In this document: one piece after another, positions 8,464 through 16,805 of the stretch | How the letters are laid out: the number at the start of each line of letters is the position of its first letter | Position numbering within the stretch: the stretch's first letter is position 1 | Source of the DNA: Marilutibacter maris | GTDB lineage: Bacteria; Pseudomonadota; Gammaproteobacteria; Xanthomonadales; Xanthomonadaceae | Length of the DNA stretch: 39,647 nucleotides | Reading direction: 5' to 3' | Assembly (NCBI RefSeq): GCF_006546735.2 | Contig: NZ_VICD02000108.1 | Location: 1-39,647, forward strand | Notes under the pieces: model-generated | Databases searched by the model: none | Told to the model about the DNA's origin: nothing | Seen by the model: the letters and a program-made list of their open reading frames with translations, nothing else | Program-made: the position numbers and the translations under genes

Positions 8464-10839
8464 ATGTCTAATAAACTTCTTGTGCGCCGCGCCGCAGTGC
8501 TCGGCGCCGGTGTCATGGGCGCGCAGATCGCTGCGCACCTGACCAATGCCGGTGTCGATACCGTGCTCTACGATCTGCCGGCGAAGGACGGCGACCCGAA
8601 CGGGATCGTGATCAAGGCGATCGCCGGCCTGGCCAAGCTCAGCCCCGCCCCGCTGGCCGACAAGGCGCTGGCGGCGCGGATCACCCCGGCCAACTATGAG
8701 ACGGGCCTCGAGTTGCTCAAGGGCTGCGACCTGGTGATCGAGGCCATCGCCGAGCGCATGGACTGGAAGCAGGATCTGTACCGCAAGATCGCGCCGTTCG
8801 TCGCCGATCACGCAGTGCTGGCCAGCAACACCTCCGGCCTGGGCATCAACGCGCTGGCCGACGTGTTGCCCGAGCAACTGCGCCACCGCTTCTGCGGCGT
8901 GCACTTCTTCAACCCGCCGCGCTACATGCACCTGGCCGAGCTGATCCCGGCCCGCGGCACCGACGCGGCGGTGATGGAGGGGCTGGAGACCTTCCTGACC
9001 ACCACCCTCGGCAAGGGCGTGGTGTTCGCCAAGGACACCCCGAACTTCATCGGCAACCGCATCGGCGTGTTCTCGATGCTGGCGGCGATGCACCACACCG
9101 AGCAGTTCGGCCTGGGCTTCGACACCGTCGACGCGCTGACCGGTCCGCTGATCGGGCGCCCGAAGTCGGCGACCTACCGCACCGCCGACGTGGTCGGTCT
9201 GGACACCATGGCCCACGTCATCAAGACCATGGCCGACACCCTGCCCGACGACCCGTGGCACAAGTACTTCAAGGCGCCCAAGTGGCTGGCCGCGCTGATC
9301 GAGAAGGGCGCGCTGGGCCAGAAGACCCGCGCCGGCGTCTACACCAAGCGCGGCAAGGACATCCTGGTGCTCGACCTCCAGCAGCAGGACTACCGCGCCT
9401 CCGCCGGCGAGCTCGACACCGAGGTCGCCGCGCTGCTGAAGGAGCGCGATCCGGCGAAGAAGTTCGCCGCCCTGCGCGCCAGCGCGCACCCGCAGGCCAG
9501 GTTCCTGTGGGCCTGCTTCCGCGACACCTTCCACTACAGCGCCTACCACCTGGCCGACATCGCCGATACCGCCCGCGATGTCGACTTCGCGATGCGCTGG
9601 GGCTACGGCTGGTCGCTGGGACCGTTCGAGTCCTGGCAGGCCGCGGGCTGGAAGCAGGTCGCCGAGTGGATCGCCGAGGACATCGTCTCCGGCGACGCGA
9701 TGAGCAACGCCGCCCTGCCCGACTGGGTGTTCGACGGCCGCGACGGCGTGCATGCCGCCGAGGGCAGCTACAGCCCGGCGCGCAACGCCAAGGTGCCGCG
9801 CTCGGCCAACCCGGTCTACGCGCGCCAGCGCTTCCCCGACGCATTGCTCGGCGAGTCCTTCCCGAAGGGCCGCACCGTGTACGAGAACGACGGTGTCCGG
9901 ATGTGGGCGGACGAGGGTGACGACATTGCCGTGCTCAGCTTCAAGACCAAGATGCACACGGTCAACGATCACGTGCTCAACGGCATCCAGGAAGCGATCG
10001 GCATCGCCGAGCGCGACTTCCGCGGCCTGGTGATCTGGCAGCCGAAGGAGCCGTTCTCCGCCGGTGCCGACCTCGCCGGCGCGCTGGGCCTGCTGCAGGC
10101 CGGCGACGTCAAGGGCTTCGAGGCGATGGTCGCCAACTTCCAGGCCACCAGCCAGCGGATCAAGTACGCGCTGGTGCCGGTGGTCGCGGCGGTGCGCGGT
10201 CTCGCCCTGGGCGGCGGCTGCGAGTTCCAGATGCATGCCGCCCACACCGTGTTCGCGCTGGAGAGCTACGTCGGTCTGGTCGAGGCGGGCGTCGGCCTGC
10301 TGCCGGCCGGCGGCGGCCTGAAGGAGCTGGCGGTGCGCGCTTCCGACAAGGCCGGGGCCAGCGGCGACGTGTTCGCCGAGCTGAAGACCGCGTTTGAGAG
10401 CGTCGCTATGGGCAAGGTCGCGACCTCGGCGATGGAGGCCAGGCAGCTGAAGCTGGCCCGCGAGGACGACAGCATCGTGTTCAACGCCTTCGAGCTGCTG
10501 CACGTGGCCAAGGCCCGTGCGCTGGCGCTGGCCGAGGGCGGCTACCGTCCGCCGCTGCCGGCGCGCAGCATCCGCGTCGCCGGCGACGTCGGCATCGCCA
10601 CCTTCAAGATGCTGCTGGTCAACATGCTTGAGGGGCGCTTCATCTCCCCGCACGACTACGAGATCGCCAGCCGCATCGCGACCGTGATCTGCGGCGGCGA
10701 GATCGACCGCGACTCGCGCGTCGACGAGGAATGGCTGATCCGCCTGGAACGCGAGCACTTCGTCGCCCTGGCGCAGATGCCCAAGACCCAGGAGCGCATC
10801 GCCCACATGCTCAAGACCGGCAAGCCGCTCCGCAACTAA
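8464..10839 (+). CDS. 3-Hydroxyacyl-CoA dehydrogenase / enoyl-CoA hydratase (FadN-type order)
   Basis: This bifunctional beta-oxidation enzyme (791 aa) hydrates 2-enoyl-CoA and oxidises the 3-hydroxyacyl-CoA with NAD. The dehydrogenase comes first: Rossmann motif VLGAGVMGAQIAAHL (about residues 12-26), VIEAIAERMDWKQDLY, SNTSGLGI, then HFFNPPRYMHLAELI and TPNFIGNRIGVF. The crotonase domain follows (about 480-660), with FSAGADLAGALG and GLALGGGCEFQMHA forming the oxyanion hole and EAGVGLLPAGGG holding the catalytic Glu region. This order is the reverse of E. coli FadB/FadJ and matches the FadN-like group. I preferred the ATG at 8464 (AAGGA 10 bases upstream) over an in-frame TTG at 8455. Confidence 0.93.
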   Translation: MSNKLLVRRAAVLGAGVMGAQIAAHLTNAGVDTVLYDLPAKDGDPNGIVIKAIAGLAKLSPAPLADKALAARITPANYETGLELLKGCDLVIEAIAERMDWKQDLYRKIAPFVADHAVLASNTSGLGINALADVLPEQLRHRFCGVHFFNPPRYMHLAELIPARGTDAAVMEGLETFLTTTLGKGVVFAKDTPNFIGNRIGVFSMLAAMHHTEQFGLGFDTVDALTGPLIGRPKSATYRTADVVGLDTMAHVIKTMADTLPDDPWHKYFKAPKWLAALIEKGALGQKTRAGVYTKRGKDILVLDLQQQDYRASAGELDTEVAALLKERDPAKKFAALRASAHPQARFLWACFRDTFHYSAYHLADIADTARDVDFAMRWGYGWSLGPFESWQAAGWKQVAEWIAEDIVSGDAMSNAALPDWVFDGRDGVHAAEGSYSPARNAKVPRSANPVYARQRFPDALLGESFPKGRTVYENDGVRMWADEGDDIAVLSFKTKMHTVNDHVLNGIQEAIGIAERDFRGLVIWQPKEPFSAGADLAGALGLLQAGDVKGFEAMVANFQATSQRIKYALVPVVAAVRGLALGGGCEFQMHAAHTVFALESYVGLVEAGVGLLPAGGGLKELAVRASDKAGASGDVFAELKTAFESVAMGKVATSAMEARQLKLAREDDSIVFNAFELLHVAKARALALAEGGYRPPLPARSIRVAGDVGIATFKMLLVNMLEGRFISPHDYEIASRIATVICGGEIDRDSRVDEEWLIRLEREHFVALAQMPKTQERIAHMLKTGKPLRN

Positions 10840-10852
10840 GCCTTTCCAGCCT

Positions 10853-10874
10853 CCTCCACCGCTTGCGGCGGAGG
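10853..10874. repeat. Imperfect hairpin downstream of the dehydrogenase/hydratase gene
   Basis: CCTCCACCGC (10853-10862) pairs with GCGGCGGAGG (10865-10874) with one A/C mismatch. It begins 14 bp after the stop codon. No U-tract follows, so it looks like an intergenic repeat or processing hairpin rather than a terminator. Confidence 0.5.
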
Positions 10875-10901
10875 ATTGAGGTGGGGCAGCCCCCCATCCC
10901 A

Positions 10902-10927
10902 GCCTTCCCCCGCAATCGGGGGAAGGC
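10902..10927. repeat. Perfect 11-bp inverted repeat upstream of fadA
   Basis: GCCTTCCCCCG (10902-10912) and CGGGGGAAGGC (10917-10927) flank a CAAT loop. It sits 21 bp before the fadA ATG. Sequences of this CCTCCCC-type palindrome form are frequent between xanthomonad genes. It could stabilise the upstream message or limit readthrough into fadA. Confidence 0.6.
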
Positions 10928-10948
10928 GTCATAACAAGGGATCAGGAA

Positions 10949-12157
10949 ATGAACAAGCAAGTCCAAGACGCCTACATCGTCGCCGCCACCCGCACCCCGG
11001 TCGGCAAGGCCCCGCGTGGCGTGTTCCGCAACACCCGTCCCGACGAGATGCTCGCGCACGTGCTGCGCAGCGTGGTCGCGCAGGCGCCGGGCATCGACGT
11101 CAATCGCATCGACGACGCGGTCATCGGCTGCGCGATGCCCGAAGGCGAGCAAGGCATGAACGTGGCCCGCATCGGCGCGCTGCTGGCCGGCCTGCCCAAC
11201 ACCGTCGCCGCACAGACCGTCAACCGCTTCTGCTCCTCCGGCCTGCAGGCGGTCGCGCTCGCGGCCAACGAGATCCGCCTGGGCAACGCCGAGCTGATGC
11301 TGGCCGGCGGTACCGAGTCGATGTCGATGGTGCCGATGATGGGCAACAAAGTGGCGCTGAGTCCCGAGGTGTTCGCCCGCGACGAGAACATCGCGATCGC
11401 CTACGGCATGGGCATCACCGCCGAGAAGGTCGCCGAGGAATGGAAGGTCTCCCGCGACGACCAGGACGCCTTCGCCCTCGCCTCGCACCAGAAGGCGCTG
11501 GCGGCGATCGCCGCGGGCGAGTTCAAGGACGAGATCAGCCCCTACGAGGTGCTCTCGCACCTGCCCGACCTGGCCGGCAACGCGGTGCAGCTGAAGAAGA
11601 AGCTCGTCGACACCGACGAGGGCCCGCGTCCGGACACCTCGATCGAAGGCCTGGGCAAGCTGCGCCCGGTGTTCCGCAACGGCCAGTTCGGCGGCACCGT
11701 GACCGCCGGCAACAGCTCGCAGATGAGCGACGGCGCGGGTGCGGTCCTGCTGGCCTCCGAACAGGCGGTCAAGGACTACGGCCTGACCCCGCTGGCGCGC
11801 TTCGTCAGCTTCTCGGTCGCCGGTGTGCGCCCGGAAGTGATGGGCATCGGTCCGATCGCCGCGATTCCCAAGGCCCTGGCCCAGGCCGGGCTGAGCAAGG
11901 ACCAGTTGGACTGGATCGAACTCAACGAGGCCTTCGCCGCGCAGGCGCTGGCGGTGATCCGCGATTCCGGGCTGGACCCGGCCAAGGTCAACCCGCTTGG
12001 CGGCGCGATCGCCCTCGGCCATCCGCTGGGCGCGACCGGCGCGATCCGCACCGCGACGATCCTGCACGGCCTGCGCCGTCGTCAGCAGAAGTACGGCATG
12101 GTGACGATGTGCATCGGCACCGGCATGGGCGCGGCCGGCATCTTCGAGGCGCTGTAA
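10949..12157 (+). CDS. fadA: Acetyl-CoA C-acyltransferase (3-ketoacyl-CoA thiolase)
   Basis: The thiolase releases acetyl-CoA from 3-ketoacyl-CoA, the last step of each beta-oxidation round. The 402-aa length is normal. The acyl-accepting Cys95 lies in NRFCSSGLQAV, His358 in GGAIALGHPLGATGA, and the proton-transfer Cys388 in MCIGTGMGAA. The ATG at 10949 has an AGGA ribosome-binding site 5 bases upstream. It pairs functionally with the upstream dehydrogenase/hydratase, so the tetR-dehydrogenase/hydratase-thiolase string encodes most of the cycle. An acyl-CoA dehydrogenase and ligase are not in the window. Two hairpins separate it from the preceding gene. Confidence 0.95.
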   Translation: MNKQVQDAYIVAATRTPVGKAPRGVFRNTRPDEMLAHVLRSVVAQAPGIDVNRIDDAVIGCAMPEGEQGMNVARIGALLAGLPNTVAAQTVNRFCSSGLQAVALAANEIRLGNAELMLAGGTESMSMVPMMGNKVALSPEVFARDENIAIAYGMGITAEKVAEEWKVSRDDQDAFALASHQKALAAIAAGEFKDEISPYEVLSHLPDLAGNAVQLKKKLVDTDEGPRPDTSIEGLGKLRPVFRNGQFGGTVTAGNSSQMSDGAGAVLLASEQAVKDYGLTPLARFVSFSVAGVRPEVMGIGPIAAIPKALAQAGLSKDQLDWIELNEAFAAQALAVIRDSGLDPAKVNPLGGAIALGHPLGATGAIRTATILHGLRRRQQKYGMVTMCIGTGMGAAGIFEAL

Positions 12158-12181
12158 GGCCATCGCTCCTGCGGCTCGCGG

Positions 12182-12210
12182 AAAACGGCGCCTTCGGGCG
12201 CCGTTTTAGT
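12182..12210. terminator. Bidirectional intrinsic terminator between fadA and csaA
   Basis: AAAACGGCGCC and GGCGCCGTTTT form a perfect 11-bp stem around a stable TTCG loop. The A-tract before and T-tract after the stem let it work on both strands. It sits between two convergent genes. Confidence 0.9.
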
Positions 12211-12258
12211 TTCCTGCCGCACCGGCTCAGGCCAGCCCCGCATCAGGCCAGTCCCGCC

Positions 12259-12612
12259 TCAAGCCAGTCGCGTACCGTCCGGAACTTCGCGTTCGACGGT
12301 GGTGATCACCACTCCGTCGTCGGTCGGGAAGCCGGTCAGCAGGAACTCGGACATGAACTTGCCGACCTGCCTGGGCGGGAAGTTGAGCACGCCGACGATC
12401 TGCCGTCCGACCAGGTCCTCGGGGCGGTAGAGATCGCGGATCTGCGCGCTGGTCTTGCGCACACCATGCGGGCCGAAGTCGACCCACAGCTTCCAGGCCG
12501 GCTTGCGGGCCTCGGGAAATTCCTCGACCCGTAACACCGTGCCCGCGCACAGCGCGAGCTTTTCGAAATCGCTCCAGGCGATCGTCGGCCATGCCTGATC
12601 GGTTTCGCTCAT
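12259..12612 (-). CDS. csaA: CsaA-like tRNA-binding domain protein
   Basis: This 117-aa stand-alone tRNA-binding (EMAP/Trbp111-like) OB-fold protein matches CsaA, a small dimeric tRNA-binding or export-chaperone protein in bacilli. Recognisable family stretches are FEKLALCAGTVLRVEEFPEA, WKLWVDFGPHGVRKTSAQI, and NFPPRQVGKFMSEFLLTGF. The start ATG at 12612 overlaps the stop codon of the upstream FAD oxidoreductase (ATGA), so the two are translationally coupled, though no functional link between them is obvious. It ends against the bidirectional terminator at 12182-12210. Confidence 0.88.
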   Translation of the reverse strand: MSETDQAWPTIAWSDFEKLALCAGTVLRVEEFPEARKPAWKLWVDFGPHGVRKTSAQIRDLYRPEDLVGRQIVGVLNFPPRQVGKFMSEFLLTGFPTDDGVVITTVEREVPDGTRLA

Positions 12613-13913
12613 CCGCCTGCCCTCTTCTCCATCCAGTCCTTCCATGCGTCGCGGGCCTCGGCCCACCAGTAGCCCAGTTGCGCGGCGGCGAAACCGGCCG
12701 GCTTCATTGCCGATACCAGCCCGTAGTCGGCAAAGCCGGTCCAGCGTTCGTCGCCCTCGGCGATCGCCGCGGCCAGCACCTCGCCGGCATGGGTGGTCGG
12801 GGCGACGCCGTGGCCGCCGAAGGCCTGCGCCAACCATAACCCGTCGTCGATGCGGCCGATTTGCGGCATCTGGTGGCGGGCGTAGCTCATCAGCCCCGAC
12901 CAGGCATGCTCGATACGCACGCCTTCCAGCTGCGGAAACACCCTCATCAGGTCGCGATACAGCAACCGCTCGACCGCGGACGGCGGACGCTCGCGTATCG
13001 AGATGCGTCCGCCCCACAACAGTCGGGTATCGGGCAGCGCCCGGTAATAGTCGAACGCGAAGCGGGTGTCGTAGACCGCGGCGCGGGTGCGGACCGCCTC
13101 ATGCAGGCGGTCGCCCAGGGGTTCGGTCGTCATCACGTAGGTCGCGATCGGCAGGACGCCGGCGTCGACGCGTCCGAGCAGTCCGGCCAGGTAGCCGCCG
13201 CAGGCCAGCACCACCGTTTCCGCCTCCACCTCGCCCCGCTCCGTCGCAATCCGCCATCCGGCACCGCTGCGGGTGAGCGCGATGGCCGGGCTGCGCTCGT
13301 GCAGGCGTACGCCCCGCCGCGACGCGACCCGTGCCAGCCCGCGGGCGTACTTCAAGGGATGGAAGTGGAAGGCGTCGGGCTCGAACAGGCCTTCGCCGTA
13401 GCGCTCGGTGCGCAGCCGCTCGCGCATCCGCTCGCGGTCCAGCCATTGCCAGTGGATGCCGTAGGCGTCGGCGAGCAGGCGCTGACGCGCCCGCAACACG
13501 TCCCGGTCGCGGAACCAGTTGGCCCAGATCACGCCGCCGTCGACGGCATCGCAGTCGATCGCGTGGGTCCGGATGCGCTCCCGGATCAGGCCGACCGCGG
13601 CCACGGTGCCGGCATAGAGCTCGCGGGCGCGCCGGCGGCCGAGGTCGCGCAGCAGTTCGGCCTCGCCACGGGAGTAGCCGCCGAACACGAAGCCGCCGTT
13701 GCGGCCGGAGGCGCCGAAGCCGACCTGCCGGGCCTCCAGCAGCACCACGTCGTCGATGCCGCGCTCGGCCAGTCCGAGCGCGGTGTTGAGACCGGCAAAG
13801 CCGGCGCCGATCACGCAGACGCGGGCAGCGGTTCGCGTCTCCAACGCCGGCCAGCCGGCGCCGTCGCCGGTCAGGCCTTCGTGGTAGTAGGTCGAAGCAT
13901 CGTTCTGGCGCAT
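12609..13913 (-). CDS. FAD-dependent oxidoreductase, PuuB/OrdL-like
   Basis: This 434-aa protein of the D-amino-acid-oxidase (DAO) fold oxidises a primary or secondary amine with FAD. The dinucleotide-binding motif is VCVIGAGFAGL (about residues 32-42), with Glu60 at the end of the second strand, and the flavin-contact stretch GFGASGRNGGFVFGG follows. The C-terminal half has the family end motif GLWLAQAFGGHGVAPTTHAG. The opening STYYHEGL and the ASGRNGG stretch are like gamma-glutamylputrescine oxidase (PuuB/OrdL), but substrate cannot be decided from sequence. Putrescine-producing aguA and aguB lie about 10 kb away on the other strand; a link is only suggestive. Confidence 0.87.
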   Translation of the reverse strand: MRQNDASTYYHEGLTGDGAGWPALETRTAARVCVIGAGFAGLNTALGLAERGIDDVVLLEARQVGFGASGRNGGFVFGGYSRGEAELLRDLGRRRARELYAGTVAAVGLIRERIRTHAIDCDAVDGGVIWANWFRDRDVLRARQRLLADAYGIHWQWLDRERMRERLRTERYGEGLFEPDAFHFHPLKYARGLARVASRRGVRLHERSPAIALTRSGAGWRIATERGEVEAETVVLACGGYLAGLLGRVDAGVLPIATYVMTTEPLGDRLHEAVRTRAAVYDTRFAFDYYRALPDTRLLWGGRISIRERPPSAVERLLYRDLMRVFPQLEGVRIEHAWSGLMSYARHQMPQIGRIDDGLWLAQAFGGHGVAPTTHAGEVLAAAIAEGDERWTGFADYGLVSAMKPAGFAAAQLGYWWAEARDAWKDWMEKRAGG

Positions 13914-13970
13914 CGTTCGGGCTTCCGGCGGTGCCGGGCGCAGGCGTCGATGCCGAGATCCGCGCCGGGG

Positions 13971-14888
13971 CTATTCGTTCTCGCGCACGCCCAGTTCGTC
14001 GAGCGCGCTCTGCATCATTCCCGCGGCGGCCTCGCTGAGCTTCTCGTGGTCGAGCGCGTAGCGGATGGTCGCCTCGATCAGCCCCAGGTGGGTGCCGCAG
14101 TCGAACCGGGTGCCGCGGAAACGGTAGGCGTTGACGGTCTCCTCGGCCAGCAGCGAGGAAATCGCGTCGGTGAGCTGGATCTCGCCTCCGGCGCCCGGCG
14201 GGGTCGCTTCGAGCAGTTCGAAGATCCGCGGGTTGAGCACGTAGCGGCCGACCACGGCCAGGGTGCTGGGCGCGACCTCGGGTTTGGGCTTCTCGACCAT
14301 CGCGCGGATCCGGCCCTGGCGCTCGTCGAAGTCGTCGGTCGCGACGATGCCGTAGCTGGCGGTCTTCTCGCGCGGCACGTCCTGCACCGCGATCACGCTG
14401 GAACCGCCCTGCTGGGCGACGTCGGCCATCTGCGACAGCGCGCCGGGACCGCGGTTCCAGATCAGGTCGTCCGGCAGCAGCACCGCGAACGGCTCGTCGC
14501 CGATCACCGGCCTGGCGCACAGCACCGCATGGCCCAGGCCCTTGGCCTCGGGCTGGGTCACGAACACCGCGCGTACGCCCTTGGGCAGGACGTGCCGGAC
14601 CAGCTCCAGTTGCTCGTGCTTGCCGGCCCGCTCCAGTTTCTGTTCGAGTTCGTAGGCCTTGTCGAAGTAATCGGCCACCGCGTGCTTGTAGCGGTTGGTG
14701 ATGAACACCAGGGTGTCGCAACCGGCCTCGATCGCCTCATCGACGGCGTACTGGATCAGCGGTCGGTCGATGACCGGCAACATCTCCTTGGGAACGGTCT
14801 TGGTGGCGGGAAGGAACCGGGTGCCGAGGCCGGCGACCGGAAAAACGGCTTTGCGAATGCGGGGAAACTGTCTGGACTGTTGGGACAT
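13971..14888 (-). CDS. galU: UTP-glucose-1-phosphate uridylyltransferase
   Basis: GalU makes UDP-glucose, the precursor of exopolysaccharide, LPS core and trehalose sugars. The 305-aa protein has the nucleotidyltransferase signature VFPVAGLGTRFLPATKTVPKEMLPV near the N-terminus, then FITNRYKHAV and VLLPDDLIW (the Asp pair that binds metal). The C-terminal region includes EIQLTDAI and FDCGTHLGLIEA. The ATG at 14888 overlaps the stop of the upstream dehydratase gene by one base (TGATG); an in-frame TTG three bases earlier is less likely. Its place at the end of the polysaccharide string suggests co-expression with surface-sugar synthesis. Confidence 0.95.
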   Translation of the reverse strand: MSQQSRQFPRIRKAVFPVAGLGTRFLPATKTVPKEMLPVIDRPLIQYAVDEAIEAGCDTLVFITNRYKHAVADYFDKAYELEQKLERAGKHEQLELVRHVLPKGVRAVFVTQPEAKGLGHAVLCARPVIGDEPFAVLLPDDLIWNRGPGALSQMADVAQQGGSSVIAVQDVPREKTASYGIVATDDFDERQGRIRAMVEKPKPEVAPSTLAVVGRYVLNPRIFELLEATPPGAGGEIQLTDAISSLLAEETVNAYRFRGTRFDCGTHLGLIEATIRYALDHEKLSEAAAGMMQSALDELGVRENE

Positions 14889-16801
14889 CAAATCTTCCTG
14901 GCGCTACGAGCGGGAAATGCAACGACCGTGGTCGAGTCGTTCGCTCCGATGGCAGGCGCGTCTTCGGGCAGGAACTCGGGCACCGTCGTCCGCAACAGGG
15001 TAGCAAGGGTTTCGCAATCGTATGTTTCCGATGCCGAACGCATGGCCCTGATCGCGACGCTGATCTCGTTGCTGACCACGGTGCGCGGTTCGGCCTGCAG
15101 GATCTTCGGATGCGCGGTCGGCCGATAGCGCTCGTCGGCGTGGAACAGCGTCTCGTGGAGCTTCTCGCCCGGGCGCAGGCCGGTGTACACCACCGCGATG
15201 TCGCGCCCCGGCTGCTTGCCGGCGAGACGGATCATCTGGTCGGCAAGCAGGCGTATCGGCACCGGCTCGCCCATGTCGAGGGTGTAGATCGCCTCGTGGG
15301 TACCGATCGCCGATGCCTGCAGGATCAGCTGGCAGGCCTCGGGGATGGTCATGAAATAACGGGTGACCTCGGGGTCGGTCACGGTCACCGGTCCGCCGTT
15401 GCGGATCTGCTCGCGGAACAGCGGCACCACGCTGCCGGCGGAATCGAGCACATTGCCGAAGCGCACGGTGACGAAGCGCGTGGTCCGCTCGTTGGCCAGC
15501 GACTGGCACACCATCTCGGCCAGGCGCTTGGTCGCGCCGAGCACGTTGACCGGATCCACCGCCTTGTCGGTGGAGATCAGCACGAAGGTGCCGACGCCGG
15601 CGTCGCGGCAGGCCCCCGCCACCGTGGCGGTCGCCAGCACGTTGTTGCGCACCGCCTCGCGCAGCTGTCCTTCCAGCAGCGGCACCTGCTTGTAGGCGGC
15701 GGCATGGAAGGCGGCCTCGGGCTCGCACAGGCGCAGCGCGTAGGCCATCACCGCCGGGTCGCCGCAGTCGCCGAGCACCGGGATGTATTCCAGATCCGGG
15801 AAGTCGCGGCGCAACGCCACCTCGGTGGTGGTCAGCGCCAGTTCGTCGATCTCGACCAGGGCGATCCGGCGCGCGCCATGGCGGGCGCACTGGCGGCACA
15901 GCTCCGAGCCGATCGAGCCGCCGGCGCCGGTCACCAGCACCGAACGGGCGCCCAGCCAGTGGCGGATCGCCTTCCAGTCCGGCAGCACCGGCTTGCGTCC
16001 GAGCAGGTCCTCGATCGCGACTTCCTTGAGTTCGCCGGGCAGCGAGCGCCCTTCGAGCACGTCGGCCAGCCGCGGCACCATCCGGAACGGCAGGCCGGTG
16101 CGCTCGCAGGCGACCAGCACCCGCTGCAACGCGGTGGCGTCGGCCGACGGCATCGCGATCACCAGCAGTTTGGCCGCGGTCTCGCGCGCGATCTCGGCGA
16201 CGTCGCCGACCTTGCCCAGCACCGGCACGCCCTGCACCTTGGTGCCGCGCATGCGCGCCGCGTCGTCGAGGAAGCCCACCGGCTGATAGGTGCCGAAACG
16301 GCGCAGGTCGCGGACCAGTGCCTCGCCGGCGTGACCGGCACCCAGGATCAGGATCCGTACCGAGGCGGCGTTGGCGCGCTCGGTGGCGCTGTCCTTCCAG
16401 GCGCGATAGAGCAGTCGCGGTGCCCCCAGCAGCGCCATCAGCGCGAGCGGGTAAAGCACCAGCACGGTGCGCGAGACCAGGTCGAGCCGGTTGTAGAGGA
16501 ACAGCCCCAGCGCGATCGTCAGCAGGCCCAGGGTGCAGGCCTTGAAGATGTTCCACAGGTCCGGGACGCTGGCGAACCGCCACAGCCCGCGGTACAGGCC
16601 GACCTGCCACAGCACCAGTCCCTGGGCCGCCAGCACCAGCGCGATCTCGGTCGACCACAGCGGCATTTCCGGGGGATTGGGCAGGATTCCGAAGCGCAGC
16701 CGGTGCAGGCCCTGCCACACCAGCCAGACCATGGCCAGGTCGTGGGCGACGACGGCCACGCGGGGCACGGTGGCTCTCAAGCGATCCTGCCAGCTGCTCA
16801 T
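14888..16801 (-). CDS. WbpM/CapD-type membrane nucleotide-sugar 4,6-dehydratase
   Basis: This 637-aa protein belongs to the large membrane-bound SDR group that converts UDP-GlcNAc-type sugars to 4-keto-6-deoxy derivatives for O-antigen or capsule. The first 130 residues hold about four membrane segments. A first Rossmann-like CoA-binding-type domain follows (LILGAGHAGEALV, about 151-163). The catalytic SDR domain starts at LVTGAGGSIGSE (289-300). The active-site region reads STDKAVDPVNVLGATKR (410-426). WbpM-type enzymes carry Met at the position of the usual SDR Tyr; here it is Leu421, with Lys425 intact. The ATG at 16801 is four bases after the upstream stop; a longer frame to 16840 would overlap that gene. 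Confidence 0.92.
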   Translation of the reverse strand: MSSWQDRLRATVPRVAVVAHDLAMVWLVWQGLHRLRFGILPNPPEMPLWSTEIALVLAAQGLVLWQVGLYRGLWRFASVPDLWNIFKACTLGLLTIALGLFLYNRLDLVSRTVLVLYPLALMALLGAPRLLYRAWKDSATERANAASVRILILGAGHAGEALVRDLRRFGTYQPVGFLDDAARMRGTKVQGVPVLGKVGDVAEIARETAAKLLVIAMPSADATALQRVLVACERTGLPFRMVPRLADVLEGRSLPGELKEVAIEDLLGRKPVLPDWKAIRHWLGARSVLVTGAGGSIGSELCRQCARHGARRIALVEIDELALTTTEVALRRDFPDLEYIPVLGDCGDPAVMAYALRLCEPEAAFHAAAYKQVPLLEGQLREAVRNNVLATATVAGACRDAGVGTFVLISTDKAVDPVNVLGATKRLAEMVCQSLANERTTRFVTVRFGNVLDSAGSVVPLFREQIRNGGPVTVTDPEVTRYFMTIPEACQLILQASAIGTHEAIYTLDMGEPVPIRLLADQMIRLAGKQPGRDIAVVYTGLRPGEKLHETLFHADERYRPTAHPKILQAEPRTVVSNEISVAIRAMRSASETYDCETLATLLRTTVPEFLPEDAPAIGANDSTTVVAFPARSARKI

Positions 16802-16805
16802 TGGA

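Noticed and set aside
8401-10932. Long minus-strand frame opposite the dehydrogenase/hydratase gene
   Set aside because: Shadow frame; composition is repetitive Gly/Ala/His/Gln and the plus-strand protein is clearly real.
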